Positions 8,733 to 18,193 of a stretch of DNA of 64,000 bases are shown piece after piece. The notes beneath the pieces are model-generated. The model was not told the origin of the DNA, did not search any database, and was given only the letters and a program-made list of their open reading frames with translations. This DNA is from Bradyrhizobium viridifuturi (GTDB lineage: Bacteria > Pseudomonadota > Alphaproteobacteria > Rhizobiales > Xanthobacteraceae). Positions within the stretch are counted from its first letter, which is position 1, and every line of letters begins with the position of its first letter. A program made the translations under genes and the position numbers. Location of the stretch: positions 62,001 through 126,000 of the forward strand of contig NZ_LGTB01000026.1 in the NCBI RefSeq assembly GCF_001238275.1, in the 5' to 3' direction.

Positions 8733-10388
8733 TCAGTTGGTGAGTTTGTCTCGCTTGATCCGGATACCGGCTTTCTCACGATCCCAGGTGTCCGCCGTCA
8801 CGGCCTGCTGCCGCAGCACGTATTTCTCGACCTTCTGTGTCGGGGTGCGCGGCAACTCGGCGACGATGCGCACATATCGCGGGATCATGAAGTACGCGAG
8901 CCGGGCTTGCAGGAACGCAAGCAATTCCTCCGGCTTCACCACCGCGCCGGGCGCCGGTGCCACGATCGCAAGCACATCGTCCTCGGCAAGCTCGTTCGGC
9001 ACCGCGACCACGGCGCATTCGCGGATGGCCGGATGCGCAAGGATCTCGGCCTCGACCTCGAACGAGGAGATGTTCTCGCCGCGGCGGCGGATCGCGTCCT
9101 TGATGCGATCGACAAAGAAGAAATTGCCGTCGACGTCCCTGCGAAATGCATCGCCGGTGTGGAACCAGCCGTTGCGCCAGGCATGCGCCGTAGCCTCCGG
9201 ATTCTTGAAGTAACCGGAGTTCAACGCCCACGGGGCGTCGCTGCGAATGATCAATTCGCCGATCTCGCCGGGCGCGACCTCGCGATCACGATCATCGACA
9301 ATGCGAAGCGCGTTGCCCGGCCGCGCCTTGCCACAGGTGCCGGGCGTCGGCGGGTTGCGCTCCGACACGATCGGGGTGTTGAGCTCGGTCATGTTGAACA
9401 GCGTCCAGACGTCGACGCCGAACCGCTCCGCGAACGCCCGGGAGTCGCCGGGCAGCGGGATCATCGTCACCTTCCTCAGCGTGTGCTTGCGGTCGGCGTC
9501 TGACGGCGGCAGCTTGGCGATGAAGCTCGACATCACGCCGAGCAGGATCGTGTAGGTTGCCTGCGTGGCATGAACCGCCGGCCAGAACCGGTCGGTGGTG
9601 AAATCGCCGCCCAGCCCGACCGCGCCGCCGCGATTGAGCATCGCCGATACCGGTAGCGTCCCGCCGATATGGAAGAAGGGCAGGAAGCACAGCACGCTGT
9701 CGGTCTCGTCGAGCATCGGATAGGCAGCCGGACCGCACATGTGCCACATATGCGCGTAGGAGCTGACCACGCCCTTTGACCGGCCGGTCGTCCCCGAAGT
9801 GTAGACGATCGATTGCGGATCCCACGGCTCGATCGGCCGCACCAGGGGTGGAAGATCGGCGGGATCAAGGTCGAGCGCCTCGAGCGGGATCTGCCTCATC
9901 CCATCGATGTCACCGCATGGCTCGCCGGCGACGACGATCGTCTCGATCGTGCCGCAGTCGATCTCCCGCAGCCGGTCGACGAGGCCGCTATTCGCCAGCA
10001 GCACCGTAGCGCCGCCATTGATCAGGACATGCGATAGCAGGCTGCCGCGATAGGCGGTGTTGATCGGCACGTAGACCGCACCGAGCCAGTTGATCGCAAA
10101 CCAGGCCCGCACGATATCGACGGTGTTCGGCAGCCAGACATTGACCGTATCGCCCTGCTTCACGCCGATGAAGGCAAGACCCGCGGCGAGGCGCTGCACC
10201 GATAGGAGAAATGCGCCATAGCTCGTCACCGTACCGTCGGGAAAACGCAGGAACGGCCGTTCGGGATGGCTCGCGGCGCGGCGCTCCAGCACGTAGCGCA
10301 GGACGGCTTCGTGGCGCTCGGGAACGCGCCGCGCATCGGCCTCCGCCGCGGCAGCGTCGTGCCGCTCATTCGGGATTGCCCCGATCAT
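8733..10388 (-). CDS. AMP-forming acyl-CoA ligase
   Basis: A 551-residue ANL-superfamily ligase with the P-loop YTSGTTGRSKG, the motif GWFHTGDAFRRD, and the C-terminal hinge and Lys region (RTPTQKVEKYVL). It activates a carboxylic acid to its CoA thioester via an acyl-adenylate. Length is normal. An excellent GGGGAGGA site lies ahead of the ATG at 10386-10388. It sits between the SDR and the monooxygenase on the same strand with short gaps, consistent with one transcript starting at the operator at 11932. The substrate cannot be told from sequence; a ring-opened product of the monooxygenase is a reasonable guess. Confidence 0.9.
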   Translation of the reverse strand: MIGAIPNERHDAAAAEADARRVPERHEAVLRYVLERRAASHPERPFLRFPDGTVTSYGAFLLSVQRLAAGLAFIGVKQGDTVNVWLPNTVDIVRAWFAINWLGAVYVPINTAYRGSLLSHVLINGGATVLLANSGLVDRLREIDCGTIETIVVAGEPCGDIDGMRQIPLEALDLDPADLPPLVRPIEPWDPQSIVYTSGTTGRSKGVVSSYAHMWHMCGPAAYPMLDETDSVLCFLPFFHIGGTLPVSAMLNRGGAVGLGGDFTTDRFWPAVHATQATYTILLGVMSSFIAKLPPSDADRKHTLRKVTMIPLPGDSRAFAERFGVDVWTLFNMTELNTPIVSERNPPTPGTCGKARPGNALRIVDDRDREVAPGEIGELIIRSDAPWALNSGYFKNPEATAHAWRNGWFHTGDAFRRDVDGNFFFVDRIKDAIRRRGENISSFEVEAEILAHPAIRECAVVAVPNELAEDDVLAIVAPAPGAVVKPEELLAFLQARLAYFMIPRYVRIVAELPRTPTQKVEKYVLRQQAVTADTWDREKAGIRIKRDKLTN

Positions 10389-10415
10389 TGACGTCCTCCC
10401 CTTTGTTCTTTGCGA

Positions 10416-11882
10416 TCAGGCTGCCTTGAACTCCTCCATGCGAGGCTGCTTCAGATCGGCCTCGAACCGTCCGTAAGACCATGGCCATGAGACGACCTTG
10501 CCCTGCTTGTCGAAATACCAGCTGGTGCACCCACCGGTGACCCAGACGGTATGCTTGATCGCCTGCTCGACCTCGGCGTTGAAGGATTCCGTCGCCTCCT
10601 GTGTCGGCTCGATCTCGCGATGCATCCCGTCGGCCAGCATCTCCACGAGCCTGGTCACGTATCCGATCTGGACCTCGGCAGTACGCAGGAATGAAAAGTT
10701 GCCGATCGGGCTGTTCGGACCGCCGATGAAGAACAGGTTGGGGAAGCCCGGCACCGCGACCGAGCGATAGGCCTGGCAGGACTCCTTCCAGCGCTCATTC
10801 AGGCTGACGCCATCCCTGCCGACGATGACCGCGGGACGGAAGAATGCGAACGGGTCGAAGCCCGTTGCATAGACGATCACATCGAGCTCGTGCAGCAGAC
10901 CGTCCGCGGTCCTGATGCCGGCAGGCTCGATTTGCGTGATCTTGGCATCGACCAAATGGGCGTTCGGGCGCTGGATCGCCGGATAGAATTTGTCGGACAC
11001 GATCAGGCGCTTGCACCCGGCCTGGTAGGACGGCGTCAGGCGGCGCCGAAGATCGGGATCGTGGACATTGTCTTCGAGATTCTGCCGGCAGGCCCGCGCC
11101 ATTTCGGCAAGACCGGCATCGTTCTCGCCGACCAGAGATGCCGCAAACCGCTGGTTGAACAAGTTGTTGAGATGGTCGTAGAGCTCCGCCATCTTCTGCG
11201 GCTCGTCCCGAAACGCCCTCTTCTTCTCTTCGGGAAACGGGTTGTTCGGAACGTTGACGATCCATTGCGGCGTCCGCTGAAAGAGCGACACGGAGGCCAC
11301 CTCGTCGACGATCGCCGGCAGGATCTGCGTGGCGGTCGAGCCAGTGCCGATGATGCCGACCCGCTTGTTTGCCAGCGAGACCTCGTGGTTCCACCGCGAA
11401 CTGTGGAAGAACGTGCCGGCAAAGCTATCTCGCCCTTCGATGTCGGGCAGGACGAGCTTGTGCAGCACGCCGGTCGCTGCGATGACGGCATTGAACAGGC
11501 CCTCATCGCCCTGCGTGGTCGTGATGCGCCACATACCGTCACCCACGAACTCCGCCCTGGTGACCTCGCTGGACAAGCGGACCTTGTCGATGATCCCAAG
11601 CCTCTCCGCGACGCCCCGGAAGTAAGCGTGGATCTCCGCGGCAGGCGAGTATTCGTGGCTCCATTCAGCGTTCGGAGCGAACGAATAGCGGTAGAGGTGC
11701 GAGGGAACGTCGCAGGAAAGTCCGGGATAGGTGTTGTCGCGCCACGTACCGCCGACGTCGCCGGCACGTTCGAAAATCGTGAAGGCGACACCCGCGCGCT
11801 GCAGATAGACCGCGGTCGCGATGCCGGAAGCGCCGGCCCCGATGACCGCCACCCTGAAAGAGGCCTTGTTCGCGCTGGTCAT
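10416..11882 (-). CDS. Flavin-containing Baeyer-Villiger-type monooxygenase
   Basis: A 488-residue class B flavoprotein monooxygenase: FAD fold VIGAGASG at the N-terminus, the ATG motif region VIAATG, a second nucleotide fold GIIGTGSTATQ for NADPH, and the Baeyer-Villiger fingerprint FxGxxxHxxxW, seen as FAGTFFHSSRW. It should insert oxygen next to a carbonyl, turning a cyclic or linear ketone into a lactone or ester. It starts at 11880-11882 behind GGGAGA. Its promoter region holds one of the cluster's ATACY-N4-RGTAT palindromes, so TetR-type control is likely. First gene of the three-gene minus-strand transcript. Confidence 0.9.
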   Translation of the reverse strand: MTSANKASFRVAVIGAGASGIATAVYLQRAGVAFTIFERAGDVGGTWRDNTYPGLSCDVPSHLYRYSFAPNAEWSHEYSPAAEIHAYFRGVAERLGIIDKVRLSSEVTRAEFVGDGMWRITTTQGDEGLFNAVIAATGVLHKLVLPDIEGRDSFAGTFFHSSRWNHEVSLANKRVGIIGTGSTATQILPAIVDEVASVSLFQRTPQWIVNVPNNPFPEEKKRAFRDEPQKMAELYDHLNNLFNQRFAASLVGENDAGLAEMARACRQNLEDNVHDPDLRRRLTPSYQAGCKRLIVSDKFYPAIQRPNAHLVDAKITQIEPAGIRTADGLLHELDVIVYATGFDPFAFFRPAVIVGRDGVSLNERWKESCQAYRSVAVPGFPNLFFIGGPNSPIGNFSFLRTAEVQIGYVTRLVEMLADGMHREIEPTQEATESFNAEVEQAIKHTVWVTGGCTSWYFDKQGKVVSWPWSYGRFEADLKQPRMEEFKAA

Positions 11883-11931
11883 CCCTGACGTCTCCCGTAT
11901 CTGCCTCGAATATTCTTATTGATATAAAAAT

Positions 11932-11945
11932 ATACTAAGCAGTAT
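11932..11945. promoter_or_regulatory. TetR-type operator palindrome, copy 1 (monooxygenase promoter)
   Basis: ATACTAAGCAGTAT, matching ATACY-N4-RGTAT, in an A+T-rich stretch 50 bases upstream of the monooxygenase start. The same 14-base design recurs at 12110, 14128 and 18194, each ahead of a gene in this cluster. Confidence 0.65.
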
Positions 11946-12109
11946 ATGTCAAGTACCGATCGCGTTCGTGTTGCACGCCTTGCGGCATGGCTGCATTGCG
12001 GACGCGACAAGGACGTCGGGAACGGCTCCGATCGGAAGCGCGCCTGACCGTTCCCGCGCGCTCACTTACCATTTGCTTTCCTGGTACTACTACTTTATGT
12101 TCTTCAAAA

Positions 12110-12123
12110 ATACCAACTAGTAT
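12110..12123. promoter_or_regulatory. TetR-type operator palindrome, copy 2 (substrate-binding protein promoter)
   Basis: ATACCAACTAGTAT lies 21 bases upstream of the ATG of the substrate-binding protein, where it would block RNA polymerase or the transcription start. Half-sites match the copies at 11932, 14128 and 18194. Confidence 0.62.
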
Positions 12124-12144
12124 ATAAAATGTTTTGGAGGAAAC

Positions 12145-13362
12145 ATGCGCTATCTTTCTGGTACGATCCTGCTGACGTTGTCATTGATATTGGCCACCGA
12201 TGTTGTGCGGGCCGAGGAGCCAGCGTTGAAGGTCGGCGTCATCGAGGACATGTCGGGCCCCTACGCCGATCTGTCCGGCCAAGGCTCGGTCATCTCGGCG
12301 CGGTTGGCGGTTGAGGATTTCGGCCCGGTGCTGAACCGAAAGGTCGAGATCGTTTCCGCCGATCACATGAACAAGGCCGATGCCGGCGTTGCGATTGCAA
12401 AGCGCTGGATCGAAGCCGACGGCGTCGAAATGATAACAGGCCTCAGCAACTCCGCGGTCGCCCTTGCGGTCCGCAACGTGGCCGTCTCCAGTCGAAAGAT
12501 TGACATCGTCGTCAGCGCCGGCACCGGCGACCTCAGCGGGAAGGCCTGCAGCCCGACCTCGTTCCACTGGGTGTACGACAGCTACGGGCTGGCCAAGACG
12601 GTCGGCATGGCGACGATCCGCTCGGGGGCGGACACTTTCTACCAGGTGCTCGTCGACTACGCATTCGCCACCGCCATGGCGCGCGATGGATCACGCTTCG
12701 CGGAAGCGGCGGGCGGCAAGGCCGTCGGCAGCGTCCGCGTTCCGCTCAACACCGCGGACTACAGTTCCTTCATCCTCCAGGCGCAGGCCTCGAAGGCAAA
12801 GGCGATCCTACTCGCGCTTGCCGGCGCTGACTTCATCAACTTCGTGAAGCAGGCCCAGGAGTTCGGCATCGTCGATGGCGGGCAGAAGCTGGCATCTTTC
12901 ATCACCTTCGTGAACGACATCCATTCCCTCGGCCCAAAGACGGCGCAGGGGCTGCTCTCGTCGGAAGCATTCTATTGGGATCTCGACGACAAGACGCGGG
13001 CTTATTCCAAGCGCTTCTTCGCGATCGCCAAGAAGATGCCGAACAGCATGCAGGCCGGCATCTACAGCGCAGTGACCCACTATCTGAAGGCTGTTCAGGC
13101 CGCGGGAACGACCGATGCCATCAAGGTCGCCGCGAAGATGCGGGAGTTGCCGGTCAACGACTTCATGACCGAGAACGGCAAAGTCCGTGAGGACGGCCGG
13201 CTGCCGCGACCGATGTACCTGTTCCAGGCCAAGTCACCGAAGGAATCGACGTCGGACTGGGACGTCCTGAAGCCGATCCAGAAGCTCTCCGCCGAGGAAG
13301 CAACTCGCCCGCTCTCCGAAAGCGAATGTCCGCTGGTCAGGGAAGCACAAGCAAGCAAGTGA
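12145..13362 (+). CDS. ABC transporter substrate-binding protein, branched-chain amino acid (LivK) type
   Basis: A 405-residue periplasmic binding protein. A signal peptide (MRYLSGTILLTLSLILATDV) with cleavage near VRA-EE is followed by KVGVIEDMSGPYADLSG, the family's opening strand and ligand loop. TTGGAGGA lies upstream of the ATG. It probably captures an organic acid or related compound for uptake; the permease and ATPase genes are not adjacent, so they would have to be elsewhere. It is transcribed divergently from the monooxygenase and carries its own copy of the cluster palindrome, which ties it to the same regulon. Confidence 0.9.
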   Translation: MRYLSGTILLTLSLILATDVVRAEEPALKVGVIEDMSGPYADLSGQGSVISARLAVEDFGPVLNRKVEIVSADHMNKADAGVAIAKRWIEADGVEMITGLSNSAVALAVRNVAVSSRKIDIVVSAGTGDLSGKACSPTSFHWVYDSYGLAKTVGMATIRSGADTFYQVLVDYAFATAMARDGSRFAEAAGGKAVGSVRVPLNTADYSSFILQAQASKAKAILLALAGADFINFVKQAQEFGIVDGGQKLASFITFVNDIHSLGPKTAQGLLSSEAFYWDLDDKTRAYSKRFFAIAKKMPNSMQAGIYSAVTHYLKAVQAAGTTDAIKVAAKMRELPVNDFMTENGKVREDGRLPRPMYLFQAKSPKESTSDWDVLKPIQKLSAEEATRPLSESECPLVREAQASK

Positions 13363-13389
13363 GGCGGCGTAACGCAAATCCGGATGCGC

Positions 13390-13989
13390 TCACGCCTGGG
13401 CGCATCCGACCAAATTCAGGGCAAGGTCGCTCAATCTCGTTGCCAATTCCGAGGCGGAAAGCCGTCCCTGAGGCGAGTACCAGCGGTGGGTCCACCGGAC
13501 CATACCGCTGATGGCCAACGATGCGATCATGGGGTCGCTCACCCGAAACTGGCCGGCCTCCACGCCTTCTTCGATGAGACGCGCGAGCTTGGTGTCGAAG
13601 TCGCGTTGCTTGCGCCTGATGTCGCTGATCTTCTTTGAGCTGAGGTTCTTTTCCTCCTCGAGCATGATGGCAGTAAACCTTTGCCGCTCGATGTTCTTCT
13701 CGACATACACTGTGATGAGTTGCCGGAGGCGGTCCTTTGGAGATCCCTGCTTGCTGTTCAGGACCTTGAGTACGTCAACATACAACTCCTCAAATGACTG
13801 ATCGAACAGCTGCTCGAGGATCGCGTATTTGTTCTCGAAGTACGTATAGATGAATGGCTTGGTGACGCCGAGCGCCGCGCCGATGTCGTCGATGGTCGTC
13901 TTCTGGAAGCCCTTCTCGTAAAACAGCTTCGCCGCAGCGTCCAAGATCAGCTCCCGCTTGTACTCCTTAATCTGTTGCTTGACGTTCAT
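13390..13989 (-). CDS. TetR-family repressor, probable regulator of the catabolic cluster
   Basis: A 199-residue TetR regulator: N-terminal helix-turn-helix (ILDAAAKLFYEKGF, TTIDDIGAALGVTKPFIYTYF) and a helical ligand-binding C-terminal half. It starts at 13987-13989 behind GGAAGG. It is transcribed away from the acyl-CoA dehydrogenase pair; the palindrome at 14128 lies between them and could serve both autoregulation and control of the dehydrogenases. A CoA thioester as inducer is typical for such catabolic TetRs and is inferred here. Confidence 0.9.
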   Translation of the reverse strand: MNVKQQIKEYKRELILDAAAKLFYEKGFQKTTIDDIGAALGVTKPFIYTYFENKYAILEQLFDQSFEELYVDVLKVLNSKQGSPKDRLRQLITVYVEKNIERQRFTAIMLEEEKNLSSKKISDIRRKQRDFDTKLARLIEEGVEAGQFRVSDPMIASLAISGMVRWTHRWYSPQGRLSASELATRLSDLALNLVGCAQA

Positions 13990-14127
13990 TTACGGACCTT
14001 CCCTGCCAATCACGTCCAGAGCTGCTGACTATCGGCACCGATTCGCCAACGCGTGCTATGCCACCGAAATTGCAGGCGCGCCACAGCCCAGCCATTTCAT
14101 CATAGCATAATCGTTGGACAACCAAAA

Positions 14128-14141
14128 ATACTATCCAGTAT
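14128..14141. promoter_or_regulatory. TetR-type operator palindrome, copy 3 (between TetR and dehydrogenase genes)
   Basis: ATACTATCCAGTAT sits in the divergent region between the TetR gene and the acyl-CoA dehydrogenase operon. Because it lies upstream of 14182, it argues against the longer dehydrogenase frame beginning at 14053. Confidence 0.65.
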
Positions 14142-14181
14142 ATTGCCTCCGGACAACCTGGTGTCCGCCGGGCATTGGCCG

Positions 14182-15291
14182 ATGCCGGCCGAAGAGGTGA
14201 TGCGATTGCCATACCGTAGCGAAACAGCAGCTCTCCTGAGTGAAAGCGCGACCCGGCTCTTTGGAGCTGTGAACGATGGCGAGCTCAGAAAGGCCGAGCT
14301 TGGCGGGTGGTCTGAAACGAGCTGGCGGGAGGTCGCCGAGGCTGGTTTTCCGCTGGCTTTCGTCAGCGAGGCAGGCGGCGGATTCGGCGTCGCCCCTGCC
14401 GAAGCCATCGAGCTCGTGCGCATTGCGGGCTATCACGCGGCGCCCGTGCCGCTCGCCGAAGCGATGCTCGCCAATCGGCTGCTGACCGAGGCGGGCTTCG
14501 CGCCGGTAGACAGACCCGCGACGATTGCGCCGGTCACCGGCTGCACGGCGTTCTCGCTCCAGCGGGAGGGAGCCGGATGGCGCATCCGAGGTCGAGCCGT
14601 AGGCGTGCCGTGGGCACGCCACGCCGGCACGATCGTCGCGCTGGCAGATCATGACGGAAGTCCGTTCGTGGTCGCGCTGAACCGGACTATCGCGGAATTG
14701 GAGCAACGCGCATCGTTGGCCGGCGTACCGTCCGATGCACTGACGATAGACGCCCTGTTGTCGAACGACGATGTGCGGCCGGCGCCAACGCGATGGAACT
14801 GCGAAACACTGAGGGCGGCTGGTGCGGCGCTGCGCGTCGCCGAGATGGCCGGCGCGCTTGAGCGGGTGCTCGAGCTGACGGTCACCTACGCCAACGAGCG
14901 CGTGCAGTTCGGCAAGCCGATCGGCAAGCAGCAAGCGGTTCAGCAATCGCTCGCGGTCCTCGCCGGGCAGGTTGCGGCATGCGGCGGCGCAGCCGCGATC
15001 GCCGGCGCGGCCTTCGATGGCCTCGACATCCCGTCGATCGCCGCCGCCAAGGCGCGGGCCGGAGAAGCTGTGAGTGTGGCGGCGCCGATCGCGCATCAGG
15101 TGCACGGCGCAATCGGCTTCACCGAGGAGCACCGGCTGCATTTCTTCACCAGGCGACTGTGGGCCTGGCGGGACGAATTCGGCTCGGAACGGCATTGGAG
15201 CGCCATCCTGGGCGGACAGGCGCTCGCGGCCGGAGCCGAAGGCCTTTGGCCCTTCGTGACGGCGTTCGGCGCGCCGCAGGAGGCACGATGA
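14182..15291 (+). CDS. Acyl-CoA dehydrogenase, first of an adjacent pair
   Basis: About 369 residues. The C-terminal helical domain has VQFGKPIGKQQAVQQ and HQVHGAIGFTEEHRLHFF, typical of acyl-CoA dehydrogenases. The N-terminal half is divergent. The open frame extends back to 14053, but the operator at 14128 makes ATG 14182 (or 14200) more likely. It overlaps the next dehydrogenase by ATGA. Divergent paired ACADs that form mixed oligomers are known in degradation of steroid and other bulky side chains. That these two form a heteromer is inferred from overlap and divergence. Confidence 0.85.
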   Translation: MPAEEVMRLPYRSETAALLSESATRLFGAVNDGELRKAELGGWSETSWREVAEAGFPLAFVSEAGGGFGVAPAEAIELVRIAGYHAAPVPLAEAMLANRLLTEAGFAPVDRPATIAPVTGCTAFSLQREGAGWRIRGRAVGVPWARHAGTIVALADHDGSPFVVALNRTIAELEQRASLAGVPSDALTIDALLSNDDVRPAPTRWNCETLRAAGAALRVAEMAGALERVLELTVTYANERVQFGKPIGKQQAVQQSLAVLAGQVAACGGAAAIAGAAFDGLDIPSIAAAKARAGEAVSVAAPIAHQVHGAIGFTEEHRLHFFTRRLWAWRDEFGSERHWSAILGGQALAAGAEGLWPFVTAFGAPQEAR

Positions 15292-16436
15292 CCTACTTCA
15301 CCTTCCCCAACGCACCGCCGCTGCCCGAAGCCGAGAAACTGCGCGGCGAAGTGCGTGCTTTCCTCGCCGAGGAGCTGCGCAACGTGCCGGCGCATGTGCG
15401 CGCGGCCTCCTGGAGCGGCTTCGACGCGCAGTTCTCGCGTCGGATGGGCGAGCGCGGCTGGATCGGAATGACGTGGCCGAAGCAATATGGCGGCCATGAG
15501 CGGAGCAGCCTCGAACGCTATGTCGTGCTCGAGGAGATGCTGGCCGTCGGCGCCCCGGTTGCCGCGCACTGGATCGCGGATCGGCAGAGTGGCCCGCTGC
15601 TGCTACGCTTCGGCACCGAGGAGCAACGGCAAAACGTGCTGCCGAAGATCGCGGCCGGCGAACTGTTCTGCTGCATCGGCATGAGCGAGCCGGATTCCGG
15701 CTCCGACCTTGCCGCGGTCCGCACCCGCGCCGAGCCCGTCGACGGCGGCTTCCGTGTCAACGGCACCAAGCTGTGGACCACCTACGGCCACCGCGCGCAC
15801 TACATGCTGCTGTTCTGCAGGACCAGTGGAGGTCCCGCCGACCGGCACAAGGGCACCAGCCAGTTGCTGGTCGACTTGACGCTGCCGGGCATCACGATCC
15901 GTCCGATCGCAGATCTGTCGGGAGCCAAGCACTTCAACGAGGTGGTGTTCGAGAACGTCTTTGTTCCGGGCTCGGCGCTGATCGGCGAAGAGGGCAATGG
16001 CTGGCACCAGGTGACCAGCGAGCTCGCCTATGAACGGTCGGGCCCGGAGCGCTTCCTCTCCTCTTTCGTCCTGTTTGCCGAACTAATCCGCGTGCTCCAG
16101 CGCAATCCGTCGGACCATGCCACGATTGCAGTGGGCCGGCTGATCTCGCATTTCGTCGTGCTACGGCAATTGTCCCGCGGTGTTGCCTGGCTGCTGCAGA
16201 ATGGCGAGAACCCGGCGCTGGAAGCGGCGGTCGTCAAGGATCTCGGCGCGCTGGTCGAACAGGAGATACCCGACGTGGTGAGAAGCCTCGTCGAGATCGA
16301 CCCCGATTCGGAGCAAACGCGCGAGCTCGCCCGCACCCTGCACTACATCGTGCAGGCGGCGCCATCCTTCTCGCTGCGCGGGGGAACACGCGAAATTCTC
16401 CGCGGCATCATCGCGCGCGGCCTCGGCCTGCGCTGA
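15288..16436 (+). CDS. Acyl-CoA dehydrogenase, second of the pair
   Basis: A 382-residue acyl-CoA dehydrogenase with the classical FAD/substrate motifs: GWIGMTWPKQYGG, CIGMSEPDSGSDLAAVRT, VNGTKLWTT, and a C-terminal RGGTREILRGIIARGLGL. It removes two hydrogens from an acyl-CoA to give the enoyl-CoA, passing electrons to ETF. The frame stays open further upstream, but the ATG at 15288 overlapping the previous stop is the natural start. It forms a coupled pair with the preceding gene and probably a transcript with the metallo-hydrolase downstream. Confidence 0.92.
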   Translation: MTYFTFPNAPPLPEAEKLRGEVRAFLAEELRNVPAHVRAASWSGFDAQFSRRMGERGWIGMTWPKQYGGHERSSLERYVVLEEMLAVGAPVAAHWIADRQSGPLLLRFGTEEQRQNVLPKIAAGELFCCIGMSEPDSGSDLAAVRTRAEPVDGGFRVNGTKLWTTYGHRAHYMLLFCRTSGGPADRHKGTSQLLVDLTLPGITIRPIADLSGAKHFNEVVFENVFVPGSALIGEEGNGWHQVTSELAYERSGPERFLSSFVLFAELIRVLQRNPSDHATIAVGRLISHFVVLRQLSRGVAWLLQNGENPALEAAVVKDLGALVEQEIPDVVRSLVEIDPDSEQTRELARTLHYIVQAAPSFSLRGGTREILRGIIARGLGLR

Positions 16437-16489
16437 CCAACGGAGATTGCGGCGATGCGCACATCGGGTGGCGGAAATGAGGACCGATC

Positions 16490-17545
16490 ATGACATTGCA
16501 TACACGCCCTGACCAGGCACGCGCACTGACGTTCCCGTTCGAGACACCGCCCGCCTCCGGCGAAGTGCTCGAGGTCGCGCCCGGCCTGCGCTGGCTACGG
16601 GTGCCGCTTCCCTACCGCCTCGATCATGTGAACATCTATCTGTTGGAGGATGACGGCGGCTGGGCGATCTTCGACACCGGCATCCGAACGGCGGAAGCGC
16701 AGGCGGTCTGGGACAAGCTTTTCGCTGGTCCCCTCGCCGGCATTCGCATCACCCGGGTTATCGTCTCGCACTTTCACCCCGATCACATCGGGTTGGCCGG
16801 CTGGCTCTGCGCGCGCTTCGACGTACCGCTGCTGACCAGCTACTCCACTTACGCTGCATGCAAGATGCTCTCGCTCGACCCGCATTCGACAGCTTCGGAG
16901 CAGAACAGGTCATTCTACCTGCGCTACGGCATGACGGCCGAGACGGCGTCCATCGTCGCGACCCATGGCCTCGACTACCTGCGCGAGGTGACGGCGCTGC
17001 CCGAGACCTTCTACCGGCTATTGATGGGCGACACGCTGAACATCGGAAGCCGCCGCTTTCGCGTGCTGAGCGCCGACGGACATGCGCCTGAACAAGTCCT
17101 GCTCTACTGCCCCGAGGAGTCGCTGCTGCTCGCCGCCGACCAGGTGCTCGAGAAGATCACGCCCAACATCAGCGTGTGGGCGGAGGAGCCGAACGGCGAT
17201 CCGCTCGGCCACTATATGCGCACACTGCGCGGCATGACGTCGGAGATTCCTGATGACGTGCTCGTCCTGCCCGGCCACCGGCGGCCATTCTTCGGCCTGC
17301 ACCGGCGCTGCGCGGAGATCCTGGCCCATCACGAAGAACGCTGCAGCCGCGCCATCGAAGCCTGCCGCCAGGGACCGAAATCGGTCGACGAACTCGTCCC
17401 TGCGCTGTTCCATTCACGCAATCTCACCGCACATGAGATGAGCTTCGCCTTCACCGAAACGCTGGCGCATGTGAACCGCCTGATCCGGCGCGGCGACCTC
17501 GCCTGGAGCGTTGACGCTGACCGCCCGGTCTGCCGGTTGCCGTGA
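16490..17545 (+). CDS. Metallo-beta-lactamase-fold hydrolase
   Basis: A 351-residue MBL-fold protein. The metal site HxHxDH is present as SHFHPDHIG, with a later His in DGHAPEQ, an Asp in LLAADQVLEKI and a distal His in LPGHRRPF. The C-terminal 100 residues form the helical extension seen in ROK/PncA-unlike MBL hydrolases. It starts at 16490 behind GAGGACC, 53 bases after the dehydrogenase stop. In this context hydrolysis of a lactone or CoA thioester formed in the pathway is plausible; the sequence alone does not decide the substrate. Confidence 0.88.
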   Translation: MTLHTRPDQARALTFPFETPPASGEVLEVAPGLRWLRVPLPYRLDHVNIYLLEDDGGWAIFDTGIRTAEAQAVWDKLFAGPLAGIRITRVIVSHFHPDHIGLAGWLCARFDVPLLTSYSTYAACKMLSLDPHSTASEQNRSFYLRYGMTAETASIVATHGLDYLREVTALPETFYRLLMGDTLNIGSRRFRVLSADGHAPEQVLLYCPEESLLLAADQVLEKITPNISVWAEEPNGDPLGHYMRTLRGMTSEIPDDVLVLPGHRRPFFGLHRRCAEILAHHEERCSRAIEACRQGPKSVDELVPALFHSRNLTAHEMSFAFTETLAHVNRLIRRGDLAWSVDADRPVCRLP

Positions 17546-17632
17546 TCACGGCGGGCGCAAGCGGTGGTGAAGCTTCTAGCGCAGTCGGATGACGCGTCGG
17601 CGATATCGAAACGACGCGAAGCCGCGGCGCCC

Positions 17633-17986
17633 TCATGTGGCGATCAAGGCGAACTCATCGAACGCCGCGAGCGCCGCGGCACCATAGACCGTCGCGGGCC
17701 CTCCGCCCATTTCGACCGCGACCGCAATGGTCTCGGCGACTTCCTCGCGCGCGGCGCCGTGACGCCTGGCGGCGTCGACATGATGGACGATGCAACCCTC
17801 GCAGCGCGTTGCGATCGCGATGGCGAGCGCGATCAGTTCCTTGTGCCGGACGGACAGTACCCCATCCTTCGTGGCGACACTGACAAGCGACTGAAAGGCC
17901 TTCATCGGCTCGGGCGCCGCCTTGTAGAGCCGCGCAGCGTTGGCCCTGACGTCCTGCAGCTTCGCCCTGTATTGTCCATCCGCCAT
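17633..17986 (-). CDS. Carboxymuconolactone decarboxylase/AhpD-like protein
   Basis: About 117 residues of the AhpD-like fold, with the CxxC...H signature as CEGCIVHHVDAARRHG and the pattern RHKELIALAIA. The start at 17986 is chosen because AGGAGG lies 6 bases upstream; a longer frame starts at a TTG at 18043. Members are alkylhydroperoxidase-like or decarboxylase-like and often accompany catabolic genes. It faces away from the acyl-CoA ligase at 18379, and the palindrome at 18194 lies between them. Confidence 0.85.
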   Translation of the reverse strand: MADGQYRAKLQDVRANAARLYKAAPEPMKAFQSLVSVATKDGVLSVRHKELIALAIAIATRCEGCIVHHVDAARRHGAAREEVAETIAVAVEMGGGPATVYGAAALAAFDEFALIAT

Positions 17987-18193
17987 TGCCGCCTCCTGAT
18001 GCTGTCGGTCAATCCTGTCGATAGGAGCGTTCCCGTCGCTCAAGCGCCATCATGGAACCGAACGACCTCCGACGGCAATGCGCGTCCCGTCCGGAAGCCG
18101 TTGGCGGGATAGCTCGGGTCGGCATAGCCGAACGAGATCGCGCACACCGTTCAGCCCCGGGCATAGAAAGACGCTCCGGGCTCTTGGCTCTAC

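Noticed and set aside
14053..14181. Upstream extension of the first acyl-CoA dehydrogenase
   Set aside because: It would place the TetR palindrome at 14128 inside the gene and adds 43 residues with no family match; the start was set at 14182.
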